From assembly GCF_014287895.1 (NCBI RefSeq), contig NZ_JACOPP010000048.1:1-13064 (forward strand): a DNA stretch of 13,064 nucleotides. Direction: 5' to 3'. The stretch comes from Lawsonibacter hominis. Its GTDB lineage: Bacteria; Bacillota; Clostridia; Oscillospirales; Oscillospiraceae. Each line of letters starts with the position of its first letter. Position 1 is the first letter of the stretch. The position numbers and the translations under genes were made by a program. Below, one piece after another: positions 1 to 7,600 of the stretch. Below the pieces are notes generated by a model. It made no database searches and was not told where the DNA came from. It saw only the letters and a program-made list of their open reading frames with translations.

Positions 1-2
1 AC

Positions 3-65
3 AAAAAGTACATGAATATGAAGCACCTGGAGGCTGCCGTTGAGGACGCCTCCATTGCTGGCTGA
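3..65 (+). CDS. Possible C-terminal tail of a gene entering from the left edge
   Basis: The frame beginning at base 3 is open from the window edge to a TGA at 63-65 and encodes about 20 residues ending LEAAVEDASIAG. It could be the last codons of an upstream gene, converging on the 507-aa integrase whose stop lies 3 bases further right. An internal ATG at 12-14 has no ribosome site, so a stand-alone peptide is unlikely. Twenty codons are too few to name a family, and chance openness cannot be excluded. Confidence 0.25.
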   Translation, partial: KKYMNMKHLEAAVEDASIAG

Positions 66-67
66 CT

Positions 68-1591
68 TCATTCATTCCAGAGCCTGCAAACCAATTTGCG
101 CAAAATCCTTGACACTACCTTCCCCTCCGGGGGTGCTCCGTTTCCTTCGCCCAGATCCTTCAGCCGCTGTGCTTCCGCAATTTCGGCCTTCATCTCCACG
201 ATGAGCTGCTTCAGCTTCTCCTCGCACTCCTCCCGCGTGTGGGCGTAGACATTGCGGGAGTGCTTTTTGCCGTCGGGCCATTTGGGCGAGTAGCGGCCTT
301 CAAACAGGTGGTCGTTGATCTCGGTGACGCAGCCGGTGCCTGGCTTGCGCTTACGGCCCACGTAGGGCTTGAAATCGGTCATCCTCGGCTTTTTCGGTGT
401 GGCCGGGGCAGGTTCCTGCCCCGGCGCCGAAGCGTCCTCCTGCGGTGTTGCTTTGCCGATACCCCGGTCGATGTTGGCGGCGGCCGCACGCCGCATATCG
501 TCGGTGATGTGGGTGTAGATGTCCAGCGTGGTGGCCGCCGACACATGGCCCAGCATGGCGGAGAGGGTCTTCACATCCATGCCGTTCTCCAGTGCCAGTG
601 TTGCGAAAGTATGACGCAGATCATGAAAGCGCACGTGCTTGCACTCCGCGTGCTCCAGAATGAGCTGCAGCCTGCGCCGCACCACGCCGGGGGTGAGGGG
701 ACAGTCCTCTTTCACCGGAGACGGGAACATCCACCGGGAGTCCACCGTTTTCTTGTACTCCCGCAGCACTTCCACCACGGCGGGCGGCAGAACGATCTTG
801 CGGATGGAGTTCTTCGTCTTGGGTGCGCTGATCTGAAGCTCACCCCGTACATCGTAGACCTGCTTGTTTACATTCAGCACGCCCGTCCTGAAGTTCAGGT
901 CATCCCATTGCAGCGCCATGAGCTCGCCCCGGCGCAGGCCGGTGGCCAAGTCCAGAAGGAACAATTCGTAGTAGCCTTCCGCTTGCGCCTGGATAAGAAA
1001 CCGCTGCAGCTCCTCCCGTGTCAGCACCTGCATCTCCCGCGCCTTCTTGGGCGGCAGCTTACAGCCGATGGCCGGATTCACACGGATCAGCCCATCCTGC
1101 ACCGCCTTCTCCAGTGCGGAGCGGCAGGTGGCGTGGCACATGCGCACCATTCGGTCGGACAGCCCCTCGCCGTATTGTTCGGTGAAGCGCTTCCGGCCAT
1201 TTTTCTTGAGCCGCCCGTAGAACTGCTGCAGGTCATTCTGCGTCAGCTTGTTCAGCGGGATGTCGCCGATCTCCGGGACGATGTGCAGGCGGATGCGGCT
1301 CTCGTAGGTCTCCTGGGTGGTGGGGCGGATCTTGGGCTTGGAGTGGTTCTCGTACCAGTACTCCAGCCAGTCCCCAAAGGGCATCTCGGGGCGCACCTTC
1401 TCCGGCTTCAGTCCGCCGCACGCCTCCTTGAGCTTCCGGAGCTTCTCCACACACTCTTTCTTGGTTTTAGCGAGGACATTTTTCGTCTTGGGATAGCCGT
1501 TGTCATCATAGCCGATGACGATCCGGCCCTCCCAGCGGCCGTCCTTGCGCTGTCTTACGGTTCCGTCGCCGGCTTTTCGTTTTCTTGCCAC
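68..1591 (-). CDS. Tyrosine recombinase (phage/ICE integrase) with an extra C-terminal arm-binding domain
   Basis: A 507-aa site-specific integrase that would catalyse strand exchange between the element's attachment sites. Residues about 8-55 form an AP2-like arm-binding domain (GDGTVRQRKDGRWEGRI). Residues about 70-180 match the SAM-like core-binding domain, and 190-375 the catalytic domain. The active-site set is complete: R220 (TGLRRGE), H323 and R326 (FHDLRH), H349 (LGH) and nucleophile Y359 (DIYTH). After Y359 comes a Pro/Ala-rich linker (about 380-402), then a segment (418-464) that repeats the N-terminal domain pattern. Typical relatives stop near 400 aa, so the extra 110 residues are unusual. 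The start is GTG at 1591: AAGGAG lies 8 nt upstream and the product aligns end to end with the neighbouring integrase. Its start overlaps the end of that gene by 37 bp, so the two are probably co-transcribed and coupled. Family assignment is very secure; which integrase does what is not known. Confidence 0.95.
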   Translation of the reverse strand: MARKRKAGDGTVRQRKDGRWEGRIVIGYDDNGYPKTKNVLAKTKKECVEKLRKLKEACGGLKPEKVRPEMPFGDWLEYWYENHSKPKIRPTTQETYESRIRLHIVPEIGDIPLNKLTQNDLQQFYGRLKKNGRKRFTEQYGEGLSDRMVRMCHATCRSALEKAVQDGLIRVNPAIGCKLPPKKAREMQVLTREELQRFLIQAQAEGYYELFLLDLATGLRRGELMALQWDDLNFRTGVLNVNKQVYDVRGELQISAPKTKNSIRKIVLPPAVVEVLREYKKTVDSRWMFPSPVKEDCPLTPGVVRRRLQLILEHAECKHVRFHDLRHTFATLALENGMDVKTLSAMLGHVSAATTLDIYTHITDDMRRAAAANIDRGIGKATPQEDASAPGQEPAPATPKKPRMTDFKPYVGRKRKPGTGCVTEINDHLFEGRYSPKWPDGKKHSRNVYAHTREECEEKLKQLIVEMKAEIAEAQRLKDLGEGNGAPPEGKVVSRILRKLVCRLWNE

Positions 1592-2757
1592 GGTTTCAAC
1601 TCCTTTCCGAACAGATCTTCCATGAAGCCGCCCACGATGCCAGAGGCTGTCTTCTGCATATCCGATGTGAGGTGGGTGTAGGTGTCCAGGGTGAAGGATG
1701 CGTTGGTGTGACCCAGGATACCGGAGAGCGTCTTGGCGTCCACGCCGCTGGTGAGGGCGTGGGTGGCGAAGGTGTGCCGCAGATCATGGAACCTGATGCT
1801 GGGCAGGCCCGCCCGCTGGAGCAGGGTCTTCATGTGGTGATAGGCAGCGTTGGGATAGAGAGGGTCCTCCGGTTTCACCGGGTCAGGGAAGATCCACGGA
1901 CCGATGGCATCCGCCTTGCGCCGCCGCAGGATGTCGGCTACGCTCTGGGGCAGGATGATGGTGCGCATGCCCTGGCCGGTCTTTGTCTCGCCGGTAGTGT
2001 ACTCGCCCTTCTTCTTGCTGTGGAGAGTGCGGCACACCTTCAGCGTCCCGGCCTCTCCGTCGAAGTCGCTCCACTGCAGGCCGCAGATCTCACCCCGCCG
2101 CAGGCCGGTCATCAGCTCGGTCTGGAAGAAGTCACGCCACAGTTCGTCCTGCTCCACCACCTCGAGGAAGGCGTCCAGCTCGGCGCTGGTCAGGATGCGC
2201 TTGGGTTTGTAGTTGGGCTTGGGCGCTGTCGTGCCCTCGGTGGGGTTCCGGGGAATGACGTGCGCCTGCACCGCGTCCTTCAGCGCGGCGTGGAGCATAG
2301 AGTGGATGTGGCGGACCAAGGAGTCGGAGAGCTGGTGGCCCAGTTCGGGATGCTCGTGGACACGCCCGTCCGTTTTCAGGCGGCGGTACATCCGCTGGAC
2401 GTCCTGCTGAGAGATCAGGGAGATCTGTTTGTCGCCAAGCTGCGGTTTGATATAGCTGTCGATGTAGTGGCGGTAACCGGTGAGGGTACCGGGGCGCACC
2501 GTGCCCTCCTTGTACTCCGTGAGCCAGCGGTCCAGCCATTCGCCCAGGGTCATGCGGCTGTCCTCGGTCAGCTCCACATCGCGGTAGCACTCGATGTTCT
2601 GGTGGAGCTTGTCCAGCAGCGCCTTCTGGGTCTTGGCGTAGACGTGGCGGAACAGCGGCTCGCCGTTTTCCTTGTGGCCGATGACGATGCGGCCCTCCCA
2701 GCGGCCATCGTCCCGCCTGCGCACCATGCCGTCACCGGACGGTCTTCGCTTTGCCAT
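1555..2757 (-). CDS. Tyrosine recombinase (phage/ICE integrase), upstream member of a tandem pair
   Basis: A 400-aa integrase paralogous to the downstream 507-aa one; both begin with the pattern MA(R/K)-basic-GDG-V-R-DGRWEGRIVIG. It has an AP2-like arm-binding domain (about 8-50), a SAM-like core-binding domain (about 70-180) and a catalytic domain with R220 (TGLRRGE), H324 and R327 (FHDLRH), H350 (LGH) and Y360 (TYTH), all present. It ends 40 residues after the nucleophile, the normal family length. ATG at 2757 is chosen over an in-frame TTG at 2802 because GAGGAGGTG sits 6 nt upstream and the protein then matches its paralogue from residue 1. It may act as partner or alternative to the second recombinase in integration or excision. 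The recombinase call is secure; target site and division of labour are unknown. Confidence 0.95.
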   Translation of the reverse strand: MAKRRPSGDGMVRRRDDGRWEGRIVIGHKENGEPLFRHVYAKTQKALLDKLHQNIECYRDVELTEDSRMTLGEWLDRWLTEYKEGTVRPGTLTGYRHYIDSYIKPQLGDKQISLISQQDVQRMYRRLKTDGRVHEHPELGHQLSDSLVRHIHSMLHAALKDAVQAHVIPRNPTEGTTAPKPNYKPKRILTSAELDAFLEVVEQDELWRDFFQTELMTGLRRGEICGLQWSDFDGEAGTLKVCRTLHSKKKGEYTTGETKTGQGMRTIILPQSVADILRRRKADAIGPWIFPDPVKPEDPLYPNAAYHHMKTLLQRAGLPSIRFHDLRHTFATHALTSGVDAKTLSGILGHTNASFTLDTYTHLTSDMQKTASGIVGGFMEDLFGKELKPWQENEKPATEP

Positions 2758-2911
2758 GTGCCGCACCTCCTCGGTTGGTTTTCTTTTTGGCAACACAAAC
2801 AACTATCACACTTTCGCAGAAATAGCTATTGGTTTTCGAAAGATTTTCAGTTCCCATCAAACTTCTGATGTTGAATGTGCCGCGCGTTTTCTTCTTGTTC
2901 TGTTCTTCCAT
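2732..2911 (-). CDS. Possible 59-aa basic leader protein overlapping the integrase start
   Basis: A short ORF begins at an ATG preceded by AGAAAGGAAAGGTGAA, a credible ribosome site, and runs 26 bp into the 400-aa integrase gene in another frame. The product is Lys/Arg-rich, with a short hydrophobic stretch VIVVCVA. The codons for SYFCESVIVVCVA lie in a 41-bp segment repeated before the DUF6809-like gene at 11311-11634, where the same frame reads SYSRQLVICVCVA. That similarity is protein-like, but the second copy has no ATG in frame. It could equally be a DNA-level control element. I recognise no function; overlap with the integrase suggests a translational-coupling role if it is real. Confidence 0.4.
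   Translation of the reverse strand: MEEQNKKKTRGTFNIRSLMGTENLSKTNSYFCESVIVVCVAKKKTNRGGAAHGKAKTVR
2790..2830 (-). repeat. Copy A of a 41-bp element found before two minus-strand operons
   Basis: This segment, 33 bp upstream of the 400-aa integrase start, aligns without gaps to 11649-11689 with 32 of 41 identical bases by my hand count. Conserved blocks on the minus strand include TAGCTATT, GTGATA and TGTTTGTGTTGC. Both copies sit directly before a ribosome site and a minus-strand start codon. This may be a shared regulatory sequence or the remains of a duplicated small coding segment. Confidence 0.6.
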
Positions 2912-3036
2912 TTCACCTTTCCTTTCTGCCATCATGAAAAATGGCGTAAACCCCTTGCGGTGTCTTGCTTTTTCAGAAGCACGACTGCGCTTTTCCATTC
3001 AGAGCGCAAAACCGACCGCGCACTGAATACCTGAAA

Positions 3037-3057
3037 AAGTCCCGCATTGCGGGGCTT
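3037..3057 (-). terminator. Minus-strand intrinsic terminator
   Basis: Stem AAGTCCCGC / GCGGGGCTT (nine pairs, one G-T) with a 3-nt loop. On the minus strand the stem is followed by a run of T (3038-3034). It would stop transcription from the regulatory operon before the integrase genes, or act as a leader attenuator for them. Confidence 0.6.
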
Positions 3058-3064
3058 TGTGGGC

Positions 3065-3092
3065 GGGCCAACGGCGATATCGCCGTTGGCCC
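3065..3092. repeat. 28-bp perfect palindrome
   Basis: Arms GGGCCAACGGCGAT and ATCGCCGTTGGCCC are exact reverse complements with no spacer. On the plus strand it is followed by TTTATCTT. It lies eight bases right of the terminator hairpin at 3037-3057. It could be a protein-binding dyad for the nearby HTH proteins or recombinases, part of a bidirectional terminator, or a recombination-related structure. Confidence 0.7.
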
Positions 3093-3293
3093 TTTATCTT
3101 GTACTGAAATCGAACGGAAAATTATTTGCCCTCCTTGGCCTCATCAGTGTTGTCGCATGTGCCACAGCTGTGGCCATCTTTTTCTGTTTTGCGTTCAAAT
3201 CGGCTCAAAACCGGGTCAAGGTTCCGTTGGAACGGCGGCGGAACCCCTTGGAAACACTGGAAAATCGGCAGCTCGGAGCGTTTCATAGGGGCC

Positions 3294-3313
3294 GACGCTC
3301 CCCAAGGAGCGTC
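3294..3313 (+). terminator. Terminator-like hairpin, plus strand
   Basis: GACGCTCC-CCAA-GGAGCGTC, an 8-bp perfect stem with a 4-nt loop, followed on the plus strand by CTTTTG. No plus-strand gene ends here, so it may instead be part of the structured leader or trailer between the regulatory operon and the integrases. Confidence 0.35.
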
Positions 3314-3344
3314 CTTTTGTCCCCGGTCGCAAACCCTTGAAAAA

Positions 3345-3359
3345 GCCCACACTGTGGGC
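3345..3359 (-). terminator. Minus-strand terminator after the regulatory operon
   Basis: GCCCACACTGTGGGC forms a short stem and is followed on the minus strand by TTTTTC. It lies about 85 bp past the stop of the 124-aa gene. A further hairpin, CCTGGCGC-agaaaa-GCGCCAGG at 3373-3394, lies between the stop and this site and has no T-run. Together they fit a transcript end. Confidence 0.5.
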
Positions 3360-3443
3360 ATTTGTGGAGTGTCCTGGCGCAGAAAAGCGCCAGGGCTTTC
3401 TCCTGCTTCGTTTTCGTCAGCAACAAATCGGCTAAAACGGCGG

Positions 3444-3818
3444 TCATCCCGCCCGGTTCAGCATCCACGGCGAATCACCTCCTTCCGTGGCACTCTCGGG
3501 ATAAAACACACTGCGGTAGACATTGACGTCTGCCACCATGTTACGGCGCAGCATTTCCTCGCACAGCATCATGCGGCACAGCGCAGCACCGTAGACATCG
3601 CGCATCTCGTCGCGGCCCTGACGGGCGACGGTCTTTTGCTCATCGGTCAGATCGCCGTAGTGCTCATCGCAGAGAAACAGATTGAGCTGATCGTCGTCGA
3701 TGGGCTCGGCGTGGGACTGATTCCATATCATGTGGATGTACCGCCGGGTGTCCAGAGTGCGGCGGGCGACGGTCATAGGGTCACAGTCAACAAGACGGTT
3801 TGAGTATTCCTGGATCAT
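3444..3818 (-). CDS. Unrecognised 124-aa protein, last gene of the excisionase operon
   Basis: I do not recognise this family. The product is soluble-looking, with no signal peptide or membrane segment. It is rich in Arg, Asp and Glu and predicted mostly helical, with the middle reading DDDQLNLFLCDEHYGDLTDEQ and a Met/Cys-rich helix (LCRMMLCEEMLRR). The ATG is preceded by AAGGAG at a 7-nt gap, and it overlaps the stop of the winged-helix gene by four bases (ATGA), so the two are translationally coupled. Its place behind an excisionase-like and a winged-helix protein suggests a role in element control or mobilisation, by context only. Confidence 0.8.
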   Translation of the reverse strand: MIQEYSNRLVDCDPMTVARRTLDTRRYIHMIWNQSHAEPIDDDQLNLFLCDEHYGDLTDEQKTVARQGRDEMRDVYGAALCRMMLCEEMLRRNMVADVNVYRSVFYPESATEGGDSPWMLNRAG

Positions 3819-4270
3819 GCACTCACTCCTTCGTTTTCAATATGGATGGGCTTCCGGTCGTTGAGCTTTGCCAGCTGCTTCGCCGCGCGGGCCTTGGCCG
3901 CGGCTTCCTCAGCCTGTGCCAGCTGGCGCTGATAGTAACTGTTCAGCGCTTCCTGAATGGGTCGGATGGTATAGAGCAGACTGCCGTTGCGGGGACGACC
4001 ATCCTTGGTGGTGATCATGGTAGGCTCGGTGCAGATGAGACCTTTCTCCTCCAGACTGAGCGTGTTCTTGCGCACCGTGTTTTCGCACATTCCCACCGAC
4101 TTACCGATGGTGCGGTAGCTGGGGTAGCACTGGTAGGTCTCCCGGTCCTCGCACCGGAGCAGGTAGGTGTAGACGGCGATCTCGCCGTAGTTCAGGCCGA
4201 GGCAGAAGACTTCGTTGGGTACCATGAAGAAGTCCCGCTCGGGATCGCGTTTGGGCCAGCGTTGGAACAT
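3815..4270 (-). CDS. Winged-helix (HTH_36-like) DNA-binding protein
   Basis: 151 aa. Residues about 15-90 read as a winged helix-turn-helix: a helix around GEIAVYTYLL, then YPSYRTIGKSVGMCENTVRKN as the recognition region, then LEEKGLI leading into the wing. This order is typical of HTH_36-type proteins on Firmicutes integrative elements, which resemble phage replication or regulatory proteins. The C-terminal part is an Ala/Gln/Lys-rich helix, possibly a coiled coil (QLAQAEEAAAKARAAKQLAKL). The ATG has GGGAGGTGAT upstream. It overlaps the upstream excisionase stop by one base (TGATG) and the downstream gene by four. It probably regulates or initiates events on the element; whether it is a repressor or a replication factor cannot be told. 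Confidence 0.85.
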   Translation of the reverse strand: MFQRWPKRDPERDFFMVPNEVFCLGLNYGEIAVYTYLLRCEDRETYQCYPSYRTIGKSVGMCENTVRKNTLSLEEKGLICTEPTMITTKDGRPRNGSLLYTIRPIQEALNSYYQRQLAQAEEAAAKARAAKQLAKLNDRKPIHIENEGVSA

Positions 4271-4479
4271 CAGGCATCACCTCCCAGCTGATCTTCCACC
4301 CACTGACAGAATTTTTCCTTGGGCACGACCATGCGGCTGCCGATCCGCAGTGCGGGGAACCCCTTTTCGTGCATGAGCTCATAGGCGCTGGAGATGGACA
4401 CGCCCAGGGTCTGGGCCACCGTGTTCGCGTTGAGGAACAGCGGCAGCTGATCGTAGTTGGTGAATGTGGATTCTCTCAT
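4270..4479 (-). CDS. Excisionase / AlpA-type HTH DNA-binding protein
   Basis: 69 aa. It has the MerR-like excisionase fold: LFLNANTVAQTLGVSISSAYEL as the helix-turn-helix, GFPALRIGSRMVVPKEKF as the wing, then a terminal helix WVEDQL. Proteins of this size and layout are annotated as excisionase-family DNA-binding proteins; they bend DNA at attachment sites or control the integrase operon. The start is certain: AAGGAGGTGATCC lies 6 nt before the ATG, a full-length complement of the 16S rRNA tail, so translation should be strong. It heads an overlapping operon with two further genes, and the integrases lie downstream on the same strand. Direct action with one or both integrases is inferred from context. 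Confidence 0.88.
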   Translation of the reverse strand: MRESTFTNYDQLPLFLNANTVAQTLGVSISSAYELMHEKGFPALRIGSRMVVPKEKFCQWVEDQLGGDA

Positions 4480-4529
4480 CGGCGGATCACCTCCTTTGCG
4501 TTATGATGACGGTTGGTTGAGAACTTCAT
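4476..4529 (-). CDS. Possible 17-aa leader peptide coupled to the excisionase gene
   Basis: A short ORF encoding MKFSTNRHHNAKEVIRR starts 9 nt after AGGAGG and ends in a TGA overlapping the excisionase ATG (ATGA). Another ATG at 4536 gives an 11-codon alternative (MTNEVLNQPSS) but sits only two bases from AGGAGG. Position behind a terminator-like hairpin is what a translated leader would look like. No conservation data are available, so chance is possible. Confidence 0.3.
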   Translation of the reverse strand: MKFSTNRHHNAKEVIRR

Positions 4530-4565
4530 TTGTCATTTCCTCCTCTGCAATACAGAAATCAAAAA

Positions 4566-4588
4566 GCTCCCACTAAAAAAGTGGGAGC
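4566..4588 (-). terminator. Terminator-like hairpin in the leader of the excisionase operon
   Basis: GCTCCCACT-aaaaa-AGTGGGAGC, a 9-bp perfect stem with a 5-nt loop. On the minus strand it is followed by TTTTTG, so it would end minus-strand transcripts. No minus-strand gene lies upstream for more than 4 kb, so it does not end a gene. It more likely attenuates the excisionase operon, or blocks antisense reading from the divergent polymerase gene. Confidence 0.6.
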
Positions 4589-4598
4589 AGTATCCATA

Positions 4599-4626
4599 TT
4601 TCATTTTCAACGCTTTGTGATAAAAT
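4599..4626 (+). promoter_or_regulatory. Candidate promoter of the RdRP-like gene
   Basis: A possible -35 TTTCAT (4599-4604) and -10 TAAAAT (4621-4626), 16 bp apart, lie on the plus strand; TGTG precedes the -10. Transcription would start around 4633, just before the ribosome site at 4636-4644. The -35 match is weak. Confidence 0.35.
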
Positions 4627-4648
4627 GAAACCATCAGGAGGTGAGCGG

Positions 4649-7600
4649 ATGCCGTTGGTGAAATATAAGATCTACGAACTGTCCGCCAGAGCCGTAATCA
4701 GCTATGGCAGAGAACAGGATGGTGCGTATGTGTTCCATCTCAGCGCCGCCGAGACGGAAAAATGCAAATCGCTCACGGTGCCCCACGAGCAGGACGACAG
4801 CGCGCTGTTTTATCAGATCATGTGCGCACTGCACGGCGACGCCTTTACCGGAGCGGCGAGCGGGCAACTGGTCACCGATCTCTCGGACGTCATTTTCTAT
4901 ATGGACTTCTCCGGCATCTTCGACCGGAGCGGAGCCAGAAAGAAATATCTGGTCCGGCAGGAGAAGGCCAATGCTCTGTTCCGCCCCGAGGGAGTGAGCC
5001 TGGACTTCAGCTCCGGGGCGCACCGCTATCTGGCCTTCGAACGCTCGGGCAGCATGAGCCGTCAGGCGCGGCTGTCCTTCATCCGGGAGGATTTTTACGA
5101 CGCGGTGCGCCGCCGTATCATGATGGACATGACCATCGGCGACTGCCAGCTCAGCAAGCTCTACGCCTACAACGGCCTGATGCTGTCCAGCGGCATGCGG
5201 ATCGACGGCATCGAAATTGACCGGCCCCACCGGGTGGTGGTCATCGACAATCCGACGCGCACAGAGCGGAATGTCAACGTCATCACCGTAGAGGACGACG
5301 GCACCCAGAGCAGCACCCGCAAATACCACTGGGTTGAGAAAAAAGAGGACATCGAAATCACCTGCTTTGACGGCGAGGGACTGATCTCCAAACAGTACGC
5401 CTGCGTCGTGGACGAAAAACTCTGCGGGAAAAAAGTCCACACCTCGTTCCAAATCCGTATGCCGTATGTGAAGGGCATGCTGCACGAGGTGGACTTCAAG
5501 GACTTCCTGACCCACTGCGGGACGGACACCATCACCGATCTGTGGGGCGTGGAGCACTCTGTCAGGGATGTGGACATCATCCTCACCAGGAGTATGTTCA
5601 AGGGATACGGCTGGCTCACCGCCAGCGGCATGAACTGGGAGGACTACTGGGACGCTTTCCGCCGGCATCATCACGCCCTGTACATCACCAATGTCAGCAA
5701 GGAGAAACCGGAGCAGACCACAGAGCTGAACTATCAATTCCTGACCACGGTTTCCATCCATGGCGACGAGTTCCGCCCCGCCGATCTGCCGGACGGCTGG
5801 GATCACAGCCCGGAGGAGGACGAACGGAACTGGCTCACTAAGCAGACGGAGCTGCGGTACTATAATCTCCGCGCAAACCCGCAGTTTCGGAAGGACTACT
5901 TTCTGGAGAAAGAGGAGCGGGTCGGCTGGTGGGAGCGGCACCAGGGCAGAGATCAGATCCTTGCCGCTGTGCTGAGAAGGAATCCGCGCTTTATCAACGA
6001 ACCGGTTTACACCAAGCGGTTGGAGGACGAAGCTGAAAAAATCGTGGAGCAGTACGCCGTCGGGCGTCTGATCGTGACGGGAGACAACCGCTATCTCTCC
6101 GGTGACCTGTTGGACTTCCTGGCATTTCTGATCTCGACTGCTCTGCCGCGCAAACGCAGACAGCGGCTCTATTACAGCGCCGCCATGACTGACCACTTCC
6201 CGGAGAGTTCCTTTTATACACCGCAGGCGGCCTATGTCCATGGCGACACCTGCACGCTGCTGCGCAATCCGCATATTGCCCGCAACGAAGAACTACAGCT
6301 TTCTTTTTATGATGCGAAGGAAGAGAAAAAACAGATGCGGCATCACTATTTCGGTCATCTGACGGATGTGGTGATGGTGGATTCCAATATGCTGGCGGCG
6401 GAGCGGCTGGGCGGCGCTGACTACGACGGCGATATGATCAAGACCATATCTGACCCGATCCTGAACGCCTGTGTCCGCCGCAACTACGATCTCTACCGCT
6501 ACGAGAAACACAAGTCCCTTACCAACACAGAGAACATTCCGCTGCTGATGATCCCCACGGCCCAGCCCCAGATCCGGAATGCCGACGACTGGGAGGCCCG
6601 GTTTGAAACCGTCCGCAGCACCTTTTCTTCCCGCGTCGGCCAGATCTGCAACGCCGCGCTGGATCGCAGCATCATCGCCTACAACGAAAACTCCGACGCT
6701 GAGGAGCGGGAGCGCTGTCGGGAGGAGACGGAGACTCTGGCCATCCTCACCGGCCTGGAGATCGACTCGGCCAAGAGCGGCATCCGTCCCGACCTGGACG
6801 AGTACCTGACCCGGAAGACCGTCAAGCGCAGCGACTTCCTCAAGTACAAAGCGCTGGTGGAGGAGGCGGAGACCCGGCGCGCCTGGTACGAGCCCACCCA
6901 CGCGGCCAAGCTCAAGGCGTTTTTCAAGAAGGTGGACTGGAGCAAGGTGGACTCCAACGTGGAGCGCCTGCCGTATCTGGCCCAGCAGCTGAAAAAGAAC
7001 ACGCCGCGCATCAAGGCGAAGCCCGCCAAGGATGAGGAGCTGTTTTCCTTTGCCCAGCAGTCGGACTGGAAGGAGCGGCTGGACGCCGACATGCTGGCGG
7101 CGGTGGAGGCGCTGCTTCGGGACTACGACGCCTGTCTCTCCCGCATCCGCGCCTGCCGTGTTCCTGTGAAAGAGAAAAAGCGGAAGACCGATGTGGACCG
7201 CATCCTGTACGCCAGAGGGCAGGAAGATGAATATGACTCCGACGAGTTGTATGCCCTGTTCGGCAATCTGCCCTCCGAGGAAGTGTCCGCTTTGCAGCAG
7301 GCGATCCGGGAGCAGGCGTGGCACCTCATGGACGAAGAGGCGCGGGAGGCCTTCCTGCGGGAATGGCTGCCGGAACCGGAGTTTGAGGATATTTACGATC
7401 TGCTGACCGATTTCCGCTTCGGCGGTTACCGCGTCCTCGGCGACATTGTCTGCGATATGGAGAACGAGAACATCGGCAAGGAGAAAAAGCGGCTGTTCCG
7501 GGAGAGCGACTCGGAAGCCTTCACCGCCATGATGCGCGCCTTTGCGGGCAAGTCCGCTTCCCGGAGCTACCGTGACGCGGTGACCGACAAGTGCCGGGAG

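Larger units (their letters stand above)
2803..3443. other. Gap between the integrases and the regulatory operon: hairpin-rich, no secure gene
   Basis: Apart from the possible 59-aa leader ORF, this 640-bp stretch holds stem-loops rather than genes: a minus-strand terminator at 3037-3057, a 28-bp palindrome at 3065-3092, hairpins at 3294-3313 and 3373-3394, and a second minus-strand terminator at 3345-3359. One minus-strand ORF (3122-3286, starting MKRSELPIF and ending in a Cys/acidic tail) is open but has no ribosome site at a useful distance; I do not call it. No clear promoter for the integrase pair was seen. Confidence 0.6.

Noticed and set aside
239..1681. 480-aa plus-strand ORF antisense to the 507-aa integrase, and a similar 427-aa ORF at 1585-2868
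   Set aside because: His/Val/Leu-rich shadow translations of strongly supported integrase genes with all catalytic residues; no ribosome sites.
3122..3286. Minus-strand ORF of 54 aa (MKRSELPIF...) in the hairpin region
   Set aside because: No ribosome site at a usable distance and no recognised family; left as a possibility in the gap description.
4484..4497. Exact match on the plus strand to the 3' end of 16S rRNA (GGATCACCTCCTTT)
   Set aside because: On the minus strand this is simply an extended ribosome site 6 nt before the excisionase ATG; there is no other rRNA sequence around it.
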